The position numbers and the translations under genes were made by a program. From Synergistaceae bacterium (GTDB lineage Bacteria > Synergistota > Synergistia > Synergistales > Synergistaceae), in contig JAIRKI010000039.1 of the NCBI GenBank assembly GCA_031260185.1, forward strand, positions 1 to 47,205: DNA of 47,205 nt, in the 5' to 3' direction. Under the pieces are notes generated by a model. That model was not told the origin of the DNA, did no database searches, and was given only the letters and a program-made list of their open reading frames with translations. Each line of letters starts with the position of its first letter. The stretch's first letter is position 1. This document shows positions 29,678-39,361 of the stretch, piece by piece.

Positions 29678-30822
29678 AATCCGTATTCGTCAGCGCGGGC
29701 GAAGTCTCCGGAGACCATTACGCCGCGTCCGCCGCGAAATCGATGAAAGACAAAGGTTTTGACGGCAGGATATACGGGCTGTGCGGGAAGGAGAGCGGAG
29801 CGGCCGGCATTGTAGAGGTCCTGTGGAACAACGATGTCCTGCACGTTATGGGCATATCCGAGGTATTCGGGGCCATAGGGGCCGTTTGGAAACTTCTCGG
29901 CGAACTGAAGCGGAATATTTTGAAAACCCGTCCCGACGCCGTGGTGATGGCGGACAGCCCCGATTTCCACCTGCCTCTCGCGAGGTCGCTTCGAAGAAAC
30001 GGTTACGGCGGAAAAATTTTTTACATCGCACCGCCGTCGGTCTGGGCGTGGAGAAAATACCGGGCGCGGGCGCTCGCGAAACACGTCAACGTCTGTTTTC
30101 CGCTGTTCGCTTTCGAACATGACGCGCTGACCTCGCGTGGTTGCGACAGCCGTTGGATAGGACATCCCCTGGTGGAGGAATTTATGAATCCGGATATAAA
30201 ACGCGGGGAAGTGGTGAAAAATATAAAGGGACCTCCCGTGGGAGAGGGAACTATGGCGGCGCTTCTTCCGGGAAGCAGGCGAAGCGAGATAGAACCGCTG
30301 TATCCCGTATTGTCCGGGCTTTACCGGTCTCTGGAGGCAAACGGCGTAACGCCGGTATTCTCGGTGGCGCCGGGTTTGAGCGAGGCCGCCGGAAAATTTT
30401 TGACGGAGCGCCTCGATGCGTCCGGAGAGAGGTATTACGAGGGTCCGGGGAGGGAACTCATGGGGGCGGCCGACGTCGTGGTTGGCGCGAGCGGCACGGC
30501 CACTGCGGAGGCGCTTCTGTTGCGGCGTTACATGGTGGTGATGTACAAGGTAAGTTTTTTTTCGAGCCTCGTCGGGCATCTGTTGTTGCGGGGGGTGAAA
30601 TTCGCGTTGCCCAATATATTGGCGGGCGAATATTTTTATCCCGAGCTGATTCAGGAACGAGCCACGGCCGAAAACGCCCTGGCATACGTCCGCGGTTGGC
30701 TGGGCGAAAGCGCGCGCGCGCGGGAGGAACGCGTACGCGCGATGGACGGGCTCGCGGCGAAGATGGGCCGTCCGGGCGCCGCCGGTTTTTGGGCCGAACA
30801 GATTCTGGGAGAGCTGAAATGA
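29674..30822 (+). CDS. lpxB: Lipid-A-disaccharide synthase
   Basis: FVSAGEVSGDHYAASAAKSMK, ADSPDFHLPLARSLRRNGYGGKIFYIAPPSVWAWRKYRA, LLPGSRRSEIEPLYP; TTG start overlapping lpxI stop. Confidence 0.93.
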   Translation: MKSVFVSAGEVSGDHYAASAAKSMKDKGFDGRIYGLCGKESGAAGIVEVLWNNDVLHVMGISEVFGAIGAVWKLLGELKRNILKTRPDAVVMADSPDFHLPLARSLRRNGYGGKIFYIAPPSVWAWRKYRARALAKHVNVCFPLFAFEHDALTSRGCDSRWIGHPLVEEFMNPDIKRGEVVKNIKGPPVGEGTMAALLPGSRRSEIEPLYPVLSGLYRSLEANGVTPVFSVAPGLSEAAGKFLTERLDASGERYYEGPGRELMGAADVVVGASGTATAEALLLRRYMVVMYKVSFFSSLVGHLLLRGVKFALPNILAGEYFYPELIQERATAENALAYVRGWLGESARAREERVRAMDGLAAKMGRPGAAGFWAEQILGELK

Positions 30823-32585
30823 AATTGCGTCTTGAAGACTATAGGCAGTATTTCAGGGTTTTGAAATACTGCCGCCCTTATATACCGAGAATCGTGCCGG
30901 CGCTCATCTGCGCGTGGGTCGCCTCGGCGCTGGAGGCGGCGCCTCTCCTGGGCGTGAAGTTCGTCATCGACAAGGTGCTCACCGGCAAAAATTTTACGCT
31001 GATGTACCTGATCGCCGGCGGCATTCTTCTGATAACCGTGCTCAAGGTCGTTCTTACCTATATCAACACATACCTCATGACATGGGTCGGCAATAAAGTA
31101 ATCATAGATATACGGATGCAGTTGTACGACAAGACGCAGAAACTGCCCTTCCGGGTCCTCTACAAAAAACGCGTGGGCGAGTTCATATCGCGGATAACGA
31201 ACGACGTCACGATGCTGCAGACCATTCTGGTTCAGGTCGCGATGGATTTGTTCATTTGCTGCGCTAACGTGACGGCGATATTGGCGGCTATGATATACCT
31301 GAACTGGAAACTCACGATAATAGCGGGTATGATAATACCCGTCGCGATTTTCGTCATGAACAGGGTGGGGATGAGGCTGAGGTCTATCGGCGCCGCCGTT
31401 CAGGAACAGGTGGCGCAACTGTCGGCGGTGGCGACCGAAGCGCTTTCGGCAATCCGCGTAGTGCGGGCTTTCGCGACCGAGAGAGCGGAATACGCCCGCT
31501 TCGGGGACAGGAACGACGAGTTCTTCAGAGTCACCGTCAAAGGATCTCAGGCGAGAGGGGTGCTCGACGGCGTCATGGTGATGGTCCAGTATGTCGCGTT
31601 GGTCATAGTGCTGATGGTCGGGGCCTATTTCGTGACGTCGGGCGATCCCGCGTCAAACGGGTTCACGACGGGCGACTTGATGTCGTTTTGCCTCGCGATC
31701 GGCACGCTTGCCCGCCCGGTTCAAACGATAACGCGAACGCTGGCGCAATTGCGCGGCGGCATCGCTTCCGCCGACCGCGTGTTCGAGATAATCGACCAGC
31801 CCGACGAAGTCCCGCTCGCTAAATGTCCGGTGGCGCTCGGGCGTATGCGTGGGGAAATAGCGTTCGAGAATGTGTCGTTCGAATACGACGAGGGAATAAA
31901 GGTCCTGAACCGTCTCGATTTTCGCATCGAGCCCGGCGAGAGGATAGCGATAGTCGGCGTCACCGGCTCCGGCAAATCCACGATAGCCGACCTGATACTG
32001 CGTTTCTACGATCCGACCGGCGGAAGGATTTTGATCGACGGCGTCGATTTGAGGGAACTCGACATATACGATTACAGGAGAAAGATCGGCTTCGTGCCGC
32101 AGGATCCCGTGCTGATGAAGGGAACGCTCGCGAGCAACATATCTTACGGGCTGGAGAACAGCGCGGAAGATGAAATCGACCGCGCCGCCCGAACCGCCGG
32201 TATAGCCGATTTCATCATGTCGCTTCCGAAAAAATACGGGACGGAAGTCGGCGAGAGGGGCGTAACGCTCTCGGGCGGCCAGCGGCAGCGCGTGGCGATA
32301 GCCCGCGCGATAGTGAGGAATCCCGCCGTATTGTTGATGGACGAGGCGACGTCGTCGCTCGACTCCATCGTGGAGTCGCAGATACAGGGGGCGATGAACG
32401 AGGCCATGAAGGACAGAACGTCGATAGTCATAGCCCACCGGCTGTCCACCGTCAGGGAATCCGACAGGATACTCGTCATATCGAACGGCGAAATTGTTGA
32501 GGAAGGGAGCCACGAGGAACTTTTGAAACTTCACGGACACTATCGCGATCTTCATTTGCTGCAAGCGGGGAGCAAAGTTGCCTGA
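30819..32585 (+). CDS. MsbA-like ABC exporter (TMD-NBD half-transporter)
   Basis: TM domain plus NBD with GVTGSGKSTIADLILRF, LSGGQRQRVAIARA, LLMDEATSSLD; located between lpxB and lpxK. Confidence 0.9.
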   Translation: MKLRLEDYRQYFRVLKYCRPYIPRIVPALICAWVASALEAAPLLGVKFVIDKVLTGKNFTLMYLIAGGILLITVLKVVLTYINTYLMTWVGNKVIIDIRMQLYDKTQKLPFRVLYKKRVGEFISRITNDVTMLQTILVQVAMDLFICCANVTAILAAMIYLNWKLTIIAGMIIPVAIFVMNRVGMRLRSIGAAVQEQVAQLSAVATEALSAIRVVRAFATERAEYARFGDRNDEFFRVTVKGSQARGVLDGVMVMVQYVALVIVLMVGAYFVTSGDPASNGFTTGDLMSFCLAIGTLARPVQTITRTLAQLRGGIASADRVFEIIDQPDEVPLAKCPVALGRMRGEIAFENVSFEYDEGIKVLNRLDFRIEPGERIAIVGVTGSGKSTIADLILRFYDPTGGRILIDGVDLRELDIYDYRRKIGFVPQDPVLMKGTLASNISYGLENSAEDEIDRAARTAGIADFIMSLPKKYGTEVGERGVTLSGGQRQRVAIARAIVRNPAVLLMDEATSSLDSIVESQIQGAMNEAMKDRTSIVIAHRLSTVRESDRILVISNGEIVEEGSHEELLKLHGHYRDLHLLQAGSKVA

Positions 32586-34956
32586 CATACTCGGAAGCTA
32601 CCTGCGGTACGCGAGGGGCGAGTCGAAAGGACGCTCTGCGTGGGATATACTGCGCGTGACGGGACCGCTGATCCGTCGTCTGATAACGGCGAGAAACGCC
32701 CTCTTCGACCGGGGGATTTTCCGCCGTCTCGAGCCTCCGCTTCCCGTGATAAGCGTGGGTAACATCTGCAACGGTGGAACCAACAAGACGCCCATGGTCG
32801 ACATGCTCGCCCGGAAACTCACCGGGTTCGGCATATCGGTCGGCATCGTGAGCCGCGGCTACAGCGGCATGGTCAACGAACCGCTGTGGGTCGGCCGGGG
32901 CGGGGTCAGTTCCGATCGTTCCGTCACAGGCGACGAGCCTCTGATGCTGGCGGGGCGCCTGCCGGACGTGAAAGTCGTCGTCTCGCGCGACCGATACGAC
33001 GGAGTGAGATATCTCCGCGAACTCGGAGCGGAGGCTGTGGTCGCGGACGACGCCTTTCAGCACAGGAGGATGGGACGCGACCTCGACATCGTGCTCGTGG
33101 ATTCGACCTGTCCTTTCGGCAACGGGAAACTCTTCCCCGCCGGAATACTGCGCGAGAGCCTCGGAGCCCTCGGACGCGCCGATATGGTGATACTGACGAA
33201 AGCCGAACAGGCCCGTGACAGGCTGGACGAAATAAAAAGAGAAATTTCGGCATGGATACCCTCCGAATTCATATTCACGGCGCGGGTGGAGATAGAGTCG
33301 TGGCTGGAACTGTCGAAGGACGGCCAATATGTCCATGAACATGACGAGCGGGGCGAAACCCCGCCGGAGGGGAAATTCATATCGTTTTCCGCCATAGGCA
33401 ACTCGCGGAGTTTTTACGTGTTTCTCAAATCCATGGGGCTGGATGTGGCGCAAAACCGCGCGTTCCGTGACCATCACAGATTCACGTGGGCCGACATAGA
33501 CATGCTGGAGAGAATGGCCGCGGAAACGGGCGCGAGCGGATTGGTGTGTACCGAGAAGGACCTTCGGAACATGCCGGAAAATTTCGCCATGATCTATCCG
33601 CTTTACATTCCCCGTATAAAGGTGTCGCTCGACGAGGACGAAAAATTTTGGAAGTCCGCCGCGAGAATGCTGAAACCGGAACTGGTCGTGGCGTCGAACG
33701 GTTACGGTGAGGACGCGATAGGTTCGCTTCTCGCCTCGCGTCTCAAAGAGAGATTTCCCCTCGCCGGAGTATCGGCCTTCTCGCTGGTCGGGGTCGGGCA
33801 CGAATACCGCAATCGCGGGATAAGCGTGATTTCCCCCGACGCGGAGATGCCGAGCGGAGGCATCGTGAAATACTCCGTCATGGCATTGCTGGGGGATTTC
33901 AGGCATGGCCTCCGGCGGTTGATAAAGAAACAGATAGAAGTGTGGAGGGAATACGAGGGAAGGTTTAGGACGCCCATATGCGTCGGGGACGTGTATCTGC
34001 TGACGCACACCCTTTGGGGGCAAGGGCTGTCCCCGCTCCTCGTCGCCACCGCCAAGAGCGTGAAACTGCGCGGACACTGGATGGCCGAGCGCCTGATGAT
34101 GCGGCTTCGGGCGAAACGCGTTTGGGCGAGAGACGCCGAGACCGCGCGCGATTTGCGCCGCGTCGGCGTCGACGCCGTCTTTTGCGGCAATCCCATCATG
34201 GATCTCGTGTTTGAGCCGGACGATGACGACGACCCGTGGAACGGCATGGAACATCCCCGCGTGCTGCTGCTTCCGGGCAGCAGGCCCAGGGCTTATCGTG
34301 ACGCGGGGATGCTGATGGACGCGGCGCGTCTCATATCCGAACGCGTGAGGTGCGCTTTCCTTATGGTGCCGGCGCCGACGCTCGATATTCGCAAGATGTC
34401 GGAAGAAATCGGCTGCCGTGTCAAAGACGGATATGTTTCGCGCGGCAGCGGCGCCGAGGTGGCCCTGTATGCCGGCCCAGTCGCTTCCGCCGCGTACGGC
34501 GCGGATTTGCTCATAGGTCTGGGTGGCACCGCGAACCAAGTTGCCGCGGGATTGGGAGTTCCGGTGCTGTCAATCATCGAGCGCGGAAAAGTCGTTCAGA
34601 AAAAACTGCTGAATGACGCGGAAACGTTGGTACAGCCCGACGCGCAGTCGCTCGCCGACGAGGCGGTCAAAATATTGCATGACCCGGCGCGCCGTCTCGC
34701 GATGTCGCGCGCGGGCATAGAGATCATGGGAGGCGCGGGCGCGCTCGATGCGGTGGTCGAATTCGCGGCCGATGAACTCGGCTGGGACGCGAGGTGTAAT
34801 CTGTTCGAAAAATTGAGAGGCATCTGGCTCGCCGACGAATACGGGCCGTCAGATGAAAATCGCGGCGGGCGCTCGCCCGGGGAAAGCGGGGAAAAATGGC
34901 GGATTCCGGCGCATTTGGCTTCCAAGGTAACGAAAATAATAAAGACGCTGAAATAG
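32578..34956 (+). CDS. lpxK: LpxK (tetraacyldisaccharide 4'-kinase) fused to an LpxB-like (lipid-A-disaccharide synthase-related) glycosyltransferase domain
   Basis: N-terminal LpxK signature [26 protein letters not shown]...VSRGYSG...[23 protein letters not shown]-terminal ~420 aa start [22 protein letters not shown], with [15 protein letters not shown] and [20 protein letters not shown]. Confidence 0.85.
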   Translation: MPDILGSYLRYARGESKGRSAWDILRVTGPLIRRLITARNALFDRGIFRRLEPPLPVISVGNICNGGTNKTPMVDMLARKLTGFGISVGIVSRGYSGMVNEPLWVGRGGVSSDRSVTGDEPLMLAGRLPDVKVVVSRDRYDGVRYLRELGAEAVVADDAFQHRRMGRDLDIVLVDSTCPFGNGKLFPAGILRESLGALGRADMVILTKAEQARDRLDEIKREISAWIPSEFIFTARVEIESWLELSKDGQYVHEHDERGETPPEGKFISFSAIGNSRSFYVFLKSMGLDVAQNRAFRDHHRFTWADIDMLERMAAETGASGLVCTEKDLRNMPENFAMIYPLYIPRIKVSLDEDEKFWKSAARMLKPELVVASNGYGEDAIGSLLASRLKERFPLAGVSAFSLVGVGHEYRNRGISVISPDAEMPSGGIVKYSVMALLGDFRHGLRRLIKKQIEVWREYEGRFRTPICVGDVYLLTHTLWGQGLSPLLVATAKSVKLRGHWMAERLMMRLRAKRVWARDAETARDLRRVGVDAVFCGNPIMDLVFEPDDDDDPWNGMEHPRVLLLPGSRPRAYRDAGMLMDAARLISERVRCAFLMVPAPTLDIRKMSEEIGCRVKDGYVSRGSGAEVALYAGPVASAAYGADLLIGLGGTANQVAAGLGVPVLSIIERGKVVQKKLLNDAETLVQPDAQSLADEAVKILHDPARRLAMSRAGIEIMGGAGALDAVVEFAADELGWDARCNLFEKLRGIWLADEYGPSDENRGGRSPGESGEKWRIPAHLASKVTKIIKTLK

Positions 34957-35786
34957 GCGCTTCGACGCTGGGCATAGGAGGGCATAAACTGGTGATAGCG
35001 GCCGGTCCTTGCGTGCTTGAGTCGCTTGAGTTGGGAATGCGCGTCGCTTCGGAACTTTCCGTGCTTTGCGAGCGCTTCGGCCTGGGATACATTTTCAAGG
35101 CGTCGTTCGACAAAGCCAACAGGACCTCGATACGAAGCGGACGCGGCCCGGGGCTCGAAACCGGGCTCGAATGGCTCGCGGAGATCAAGCGCGCGACCGG
35201 CGCGCCGATTCTGACCGACATTCACGAGCCTCATCAGGCCGAAGTGGCGGCCCGCGTCGCCGATATGCTTCAGATACCGGCGTTTCTGTGCCGTCAGACG
35301 GACCTGCTCGCCGCCGCGTCGCGGACGGGTCGTCCGCTCAACGTGAAAAAAGCGCAGTTCCTCGCCCCCGGGGACATGGCGTCCGTCCTCCAAAAGTGCC
35401 GTGAGTCGGGCGCGTCGGGCGTAGTCCTTTGCGAGAGGGGAAGCTCTTTCGGCTACCACGAGCTCGTGGTCGATTTTCGCTCTTTGGTCATAATGAGGCG
35501 GTTGGGTGTTCCCGTGATGTTCGACGCCACACACAGCGTCCAGAGCCCCGGAGGGATGGGCGGCGCGAGCGGGGGAGACAGGAGATTCGCCTTGCCTCTC
35601 GCACGCGCGGCGCTCGGGATCGGCGTCGACGCGCTGTTCATTGAAGTACATCCCTCGCCGGACGAGGCGATGAGCGACGGGCCCAACACGATCCCTCTGG
35701 ACTACATGTCCCATGTGCTGGATGAAGTCGCCGCTTTTGACGAGTTGTCGAGGAAACGCGGTTTTGCCGGCCTCGACCGGCAATGA
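34896..35786 (+). CDS. kdsA: 3-deoxy-8-phosphooctulonate synthase
   Basis: [57 protein letters not shown]; overlaps lpxK 3' end by 61 nt. Confidence 0.94.
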   Translation: MADSGAFGFQGNENNKDAEIGASTLGIGGHKLVIAAGPCVLESLELGMRVASELSVLCERFGLGYIFKASFDKANRTSIRSGRGPGLETGLEWLAEIKRATGAPILTDIHEPHQAEVAARVADMLQIPAFLCRQTDLLAAASRTGRPLNVKKAQFLAPGDMASVLQKCRESGASGVVLCERGSSFGYHELVVDFRSLVIMRRLGVPVMFDATHSVQSPGGMGGASGGDRRFALPLARAALGIGVDALFIEVHPSPDEAMSDGPNTIPLDYMSHVLDEVAAFDELSRKRGFAGLDRQ

Positions 35787-35849
35787 CTGAGAACGTAAAC
35801 CGCGGGCTCCCCGTAGACGCATCGGGCCTATGGGCGCCCGCACCCGGCA

Positions 35850-35909
35850 GGGGTCAAGGGGCGAGCCCCTTGCGGGGTTTGGGGCGGAGCCCCAAGGTTT
35901 TGCCTGTGA
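35850..35909 (+). repeat. Dispersed two-hairpin palindromic element, copy E
   Basis: GGGGTCAAGGGGCGAGCCCCTTGCGGGGTTTGGGGCGGAGCCCCAAGGTTTTGCCTGTG; stems 35855-35872 and 35879-35896. Confidence 0.82.
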
Positions 35910-35930
35910 TTTTAGATGGAGGTGAATCGC

Positions 35931-36926
35931 TTGAAAAACGGATCGCGTGGAAATATGTCTGACGACGAGTTGACGGTTCTCTGCAAATCGGTTCTGGAGG
36001 AGGAAGCCCGCGCCATTCTTTCCACGGCTTCCCGATCGGGGGAAGACATCGTTCGCGCCGCACGGATCGTTTCGTCGTGCAAAGGCAGGGTCGTCGTGTC
36101 GGGACTGGGAAAATCCGGACACGTCGGCCGTAAGACAGCGGCCACGTTCGCTTCGCTGGGAGTGCCGGCTTTTTTCCTTCACGCGGCGGAAGCCGCGCAC
36201 GGCGACCTCGGCATGGTCTGCCGTGACGACGCGGGACTCCTCATGAGTAACAGCGGCGAGACTGCGGAAGTTCTCTCCCTGCTGCCCTATTTTCGGAGGA
36301 TCGGCGCGTCGGTGATAGCGATGACCGGAAAGCCGCGCTCGACACTCGCACGGAACGCGGACGTCGCGATAGATACCGGAGTCGAGAGGGAGGCCGACCC
36401 GCTCGGGCTCGCGCCGACGGCTAGCACTTCCGTTCAAATGGCCGTCGGCGACGCCATAGCCGGGGTATGCGCTAAATTGCGGGGCATAGCGCCGGAGGAT
36501 TTCGCCGTTTTTCATCCCGGAGGGGCGCTCGGCAAACGGCTCTTGCTTCGCGTGTCCGATCTGATGGGGACGGGGGACGCCCTGCCCAAAACGCGCGCCG
36601 GGGCCTCGGTTCGGGAAGCGCTGTTCGAGATAACGAGCAAGGGATACGGAGCCACCGTAATAGTCGGCGATGGGGACGAACTGCTCGGCATTTTCACCGA
36701 CGGCGATCTCAGAAGGCTGATGGAACGCGAGGGCACGGCATCGATGGATTTACCGGTCGAGGCCGGGATGACGCGCGGATGCCGCACTATTTTGCCGGAA
36801 AAACTCGCCGTCGAGGCGACGCGGGTCATGGAAAGCGCCGAGATATCCGTCCTAGTCGCCGTGGACGGCAAAAAACCCGTTGGCATCATACATCTGCACG
36901 AAATACTGAAAGCCGGAGTTTCGTAG
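35931..36926 (+). CDS. kdsD: Arabinose-5-phosphate isomerase (KdsD/KpsF family)
   Basis: SIS domain VVVSGLGKSGHVGRKTAATFASLGVPAFFLHAAEAAHGDLGM plus two CBS domains; TTG start after GGAGGTG (ORF opens at 35916). Confidence 0.9.
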   Translation: MKNGSRGNMSDDELTVLCKSVLEEEARAILSTASRSGEDIVRAARIVSSCKGRVVVSGLGKSGHVGRKTAATFASLGVPAFFLHAAEAAHGDLGMVCRDDAGLLMSNSGETAEVLSLLPYFRRIGASVIAMTGKPRSTLARNADVAIDTGVEREADPLGLAPTASTSVQMAVGDAIAGVCAKLRGIAPEDFAVFHPGGALGKRLLLRVSDLMGTGDALPKTRAGASVREALFEITSKGYGATVIVGDGDELLGIFTDGDLRRLMEREGTASMDLPVEAGMTRGCRTILPEKLAVEATRVMESAEISVLVAVDGKKPVGIIHLHEILKAGVS

Positions 36927-37081
36927 ACGAATTGACGCGCGTGAATCGGAATCCCGACCGAAAAACAACGAAATTGCAGGGCAGATGCATGAGAAGAAAG
37001 AAAATAACCCGTATCTCTCGTTATTTGGTGACTATTCAGTCGCTATAAAGCATTAAGAGAAATAAAGCCGATAAGATAAAT

Positions 37082-37312
37082 ATGTACACGACAAACGCCC
37101 TGGAGAAACTGGAAAAAGTTGAGCTGATTGCGATAGTGTTAAAACTCGCCGAAAAAGTTACGGAGCTTGAGGCGCGTTTGCGGCAGAATAGTTCCAACAG
37201 CTCAAAGCCGCCGTCAAGCGACGGTCTGTCGAAACCTGTCACACAATCACTGCGTGAAAAGAGCGGGCGCAAGCCAGGCGGGCAAAAAGGTCACAAAGGT
37301 CACGGTCTGTGA
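37082..37312 (+). pseudogene. Truncated IS66-type transposase N-terminus
   Basis: [48 protein letters not shown] is the characteristic IS66 TnpC N-terminal linker; no downstream domain. Confidence 0.8.
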
Positions 37313-37388
37313 TAACGCCAATTCAAGCCATTGGGTGAAAAAGCGAATCTCGTGAACCCGGAAATAAAGTTTATTTTTGCGCGCCTCC

Positions 37389-38090
37389 TTAATGTCTTGA
37401 TTGACTCATACCAAGATTACTATAAATCGTTACGTTTTTCTCAGGAATTTTGCCCATTACCAATCCATGTATTAATCCCGTTACAATCGCAAGAATACCA
37501 CCGACAACAAAACCACCGACAACGCCGCCCTTAATTCCACCGGCGACACCACCAACACCGGCATTACCAGTAGTACTGGCGGCGCCACTGGCGGCTGCAC
37601 TGCCAACGGCACTGCCGGCTACACTGCCGACTACACTGCCGCCGACACCGCCGGCTACACTGCCGGCTGCACTGCCGGCTGCACTGCCGGCTGCACTGCC
37701 AACTGCACTGCCGGCTGCACTGCCAACTGCACTGCCGGCTGCACTGCCGGCGCCGCCAATGCCGACTACACTGCCGTGGAAACCCACATTACGTCCAAAA
37801 GAAGCAAGACCCTCAAGCATACCAGACACAAAATCACTATAAAAAGTAGATTGAGAAGAAAGAAATTGATGAACAATCGCAGGAGGAGAAATACCACTAG
37901 CAGTACCAGCCGCTAATAGAGAAAAATAAGCAGTATTATATCCGGCATTATATCCGGCATAATACATCGCGCTCGCTGTAGAAGCGATTGATGCCACTGA
38001 GGAGGCCGCGGATGCTTTTGGAACAAATGATATCATATTAAGCAAGAGAACGATTTGAAATATTACAAGTATTTTTTTGAATTTGTACAT
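37389..38090 (-). CDS. Secreted Gly/Ala/Ser tetrad-repeat (glycine-zipper-like) protein
   Basis: Signal peptide MYKFKKILVIFQIVLLLNMISFVPKASA; GSAAGSAVGSAAGSA... tetrads; hydrophobic Gly-rich GGIKGGVVGGFVVGGILAIVTGLIHGLVMG; RBS AAAGGA; promoter-like upstream sequence. Confidence 0.75.
   Translation of the reverse strand: MYKFKKILVIFQIVLLLNMISFVPKASAASSVASIASTASAMYYAGYNAGYNTAYFSLLAAGTASGISPPAIVHQFLSSQSTFYSDFVSGMLEGLASFGRNVGFHGSVVGIGGAGSAAGSAVGSAAGSAVGSAAGSAAGSAAGSVAGGVGGSVVGSVAGSAVGSAAASGAASTTGNAGVGGVAGGIKGGVVGGFVVGGILAIVTGLIHGLVMGKIPEKNVTIYSNLGMSQSRH
37600..37750. repeat. 12-bp tandem repeat (ACTGCCGGCTGC-type units) inside the repeat-protein gene
   Basis: Consecutive actgccggctgc / actgccaactgc / actgccggctac variants, about a dozen units. 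Confidence 0.85.
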
Positions 38091-38317
38091 TTTAACCAGT
38101 CCTTTCTTATTTGTTTAATATCTTGATTATATTATATGAATTTTGCCAATTATCAATATACACACCCTCCGCGAAAGCGCAAAACTCCAACTTGTCAAGC
38201 CGTGCCGCGGCGTGTATTATTAATGGTATTTTCAGCCCATTGGACGGTCGCTCACATGGAACGAAAAAGAACTTTTAGCGGAAAAACGAGGCGATGTTTG
38301 AAGAAGGAGAGGGAAAC

Positions 38318-39349
38318 ATGACCAAAAAATACGTTACGTTCGGCGAATTGATGTTGCGTCTGTCGCCGGCGGGGCACGAGGTTCTTTTCCAGACGCCCCG
38401 GCTGGAGGCGACTTTCGGAGGGGCGGAGGCCAACGTGGCGGTGTCGCTCGCGAACTACGGGGAGAGCGTGGATTTCGTGACGGCGCTTCCGCGAAACCCC
38501 GTCGCCGACGCCGCCATAAGGGAACTGAGGGCGTTCGGCGTCGGGACGTCGCGCATCGCGCGAAAAGGCGAGCGCGTTGGGATATACTACGCGGAAACGG
38601 GCGCGTCGATGCGGCAATCGAAGGTCGTCTACGACCGCGCGCATTCGTCGATATCCGAAATATCTCCCGATGAGTTCAAATGGGACGACATCTTCAAAGA
38701 CGCTCACTGGTTTCACACCACCGGCATCACGCCCGCGCTGTCGCGAAACGCCGCCGAGGCGACGCTCGAAGCGATGAAAGCCGCCCGCGCTCATGGAGTG
38801 AAAATATCGTGCGATCTCAACTACAGAAAAAAACTGTGGAAGTGGGGACGTTCGCCCGAGGAAGTCATGACCGAGCTGGCGTCGCAGGTCGACGTGCTGA
38901 TAGCGAACGAGGAGGACTGCCAGAAATGCCTGGGAATAGAACTCGACATCGACGTCACCAAGGGATCGATCGACGCGTCGAAATACCGGGAACTCGCCCG
39001 GCGCGTCACGGCGCGTTTCCCAAACGTCGAGCGTTTCGCGGTGAGCCTCAGAGAGAGCCTCAGCGCCGACTGGAACAACTGGTCGGTCGTGATGGCCGAT
39101 AAAAACGGTTTCTACACGAGCAAAAAATATGAGATACGCGACATTGTCGACCGCATAGGCGGAGGCGACTCGTTCGGCGCTGGACTGATATGGGGCCTCG
39201 ACAACCTCGGCGGCCCGCTGGAGACCGTCGAGTTCGCGGCGGCGGCTTCCGCCCTGAAACACACGATATACGGCGATTACAACATGATTTCGCTCGATGA
39301 CGTAAAAAACCTTGCCGCCGGGGACGCTTCGGGCAGAGTGCAAAGATAG
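38318..39349 (+). CDS. kdgK: 2-keto-3-deoxygluconate kinase (PfkB family)
   Basis: FGELMLRLSPAGHEVLFQTPRLEATFGGAEANVAVSLANYG; C-terminal GGGDSFGAGLIWGL; RBS AAGGAGA. Confidence 0.88.
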   Translation: MTKKYVTFGELMLRLSPAGHEVLFQTPRLEATFGGAEANVAVSLANYGESVDFVTALPRNPVADAAIRELRAFGVGTSRIARKGERVGIYYAETGASMRQSKVVYDRAHSSISEISPDEFKWDDIFKDAHWFHTTGITPALSRNAAEATLEAMKAARAHGVKISCDLNYRKKLWKWGRSPEEVMTELASQVDVLIANEEDCQKCLGIELDIDVTKGSIDASKYRELARRVTARFPNVERFAVSLRESLSADWNNWSVVMADKNGFYTSKKYEIRDIVDRIGGGDSFGAGLIWGLDNLGGPLETVEFAAAASALKHTIYGDYNMISLDDVKNLAAGDASGRVQR

Positions 39350-39361
39350 GGGAGTGCGAAA

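Noticed and set aside
32476-34539. 687-aa antisense ORF opposite lpxK
   Set aside because: Mirror frame of a strongly recognised coding gene; no domain or start signal.
34596-36515. 639-aa antisense ORF opposite kdsA/kdsD
   Set aside because: Runs across two real genes and an intergenic repeat; a consequence of GC-rich third positions.
37600-37750. Possible CRISPR array
   Set aside because: Units are 12-bp contiguous tandem repeats without spacers, encoding in-frame GSAA/GSAV tetrads.
37450-37842. Plus-strand Pro/Ala/Leu/Thr-rich ORF (LPAALPAALPTALP)
   Set aside because: Antisense of the tandem-repeat gene; the minus strand has signal peptide, RBS and promoter, this one has none.
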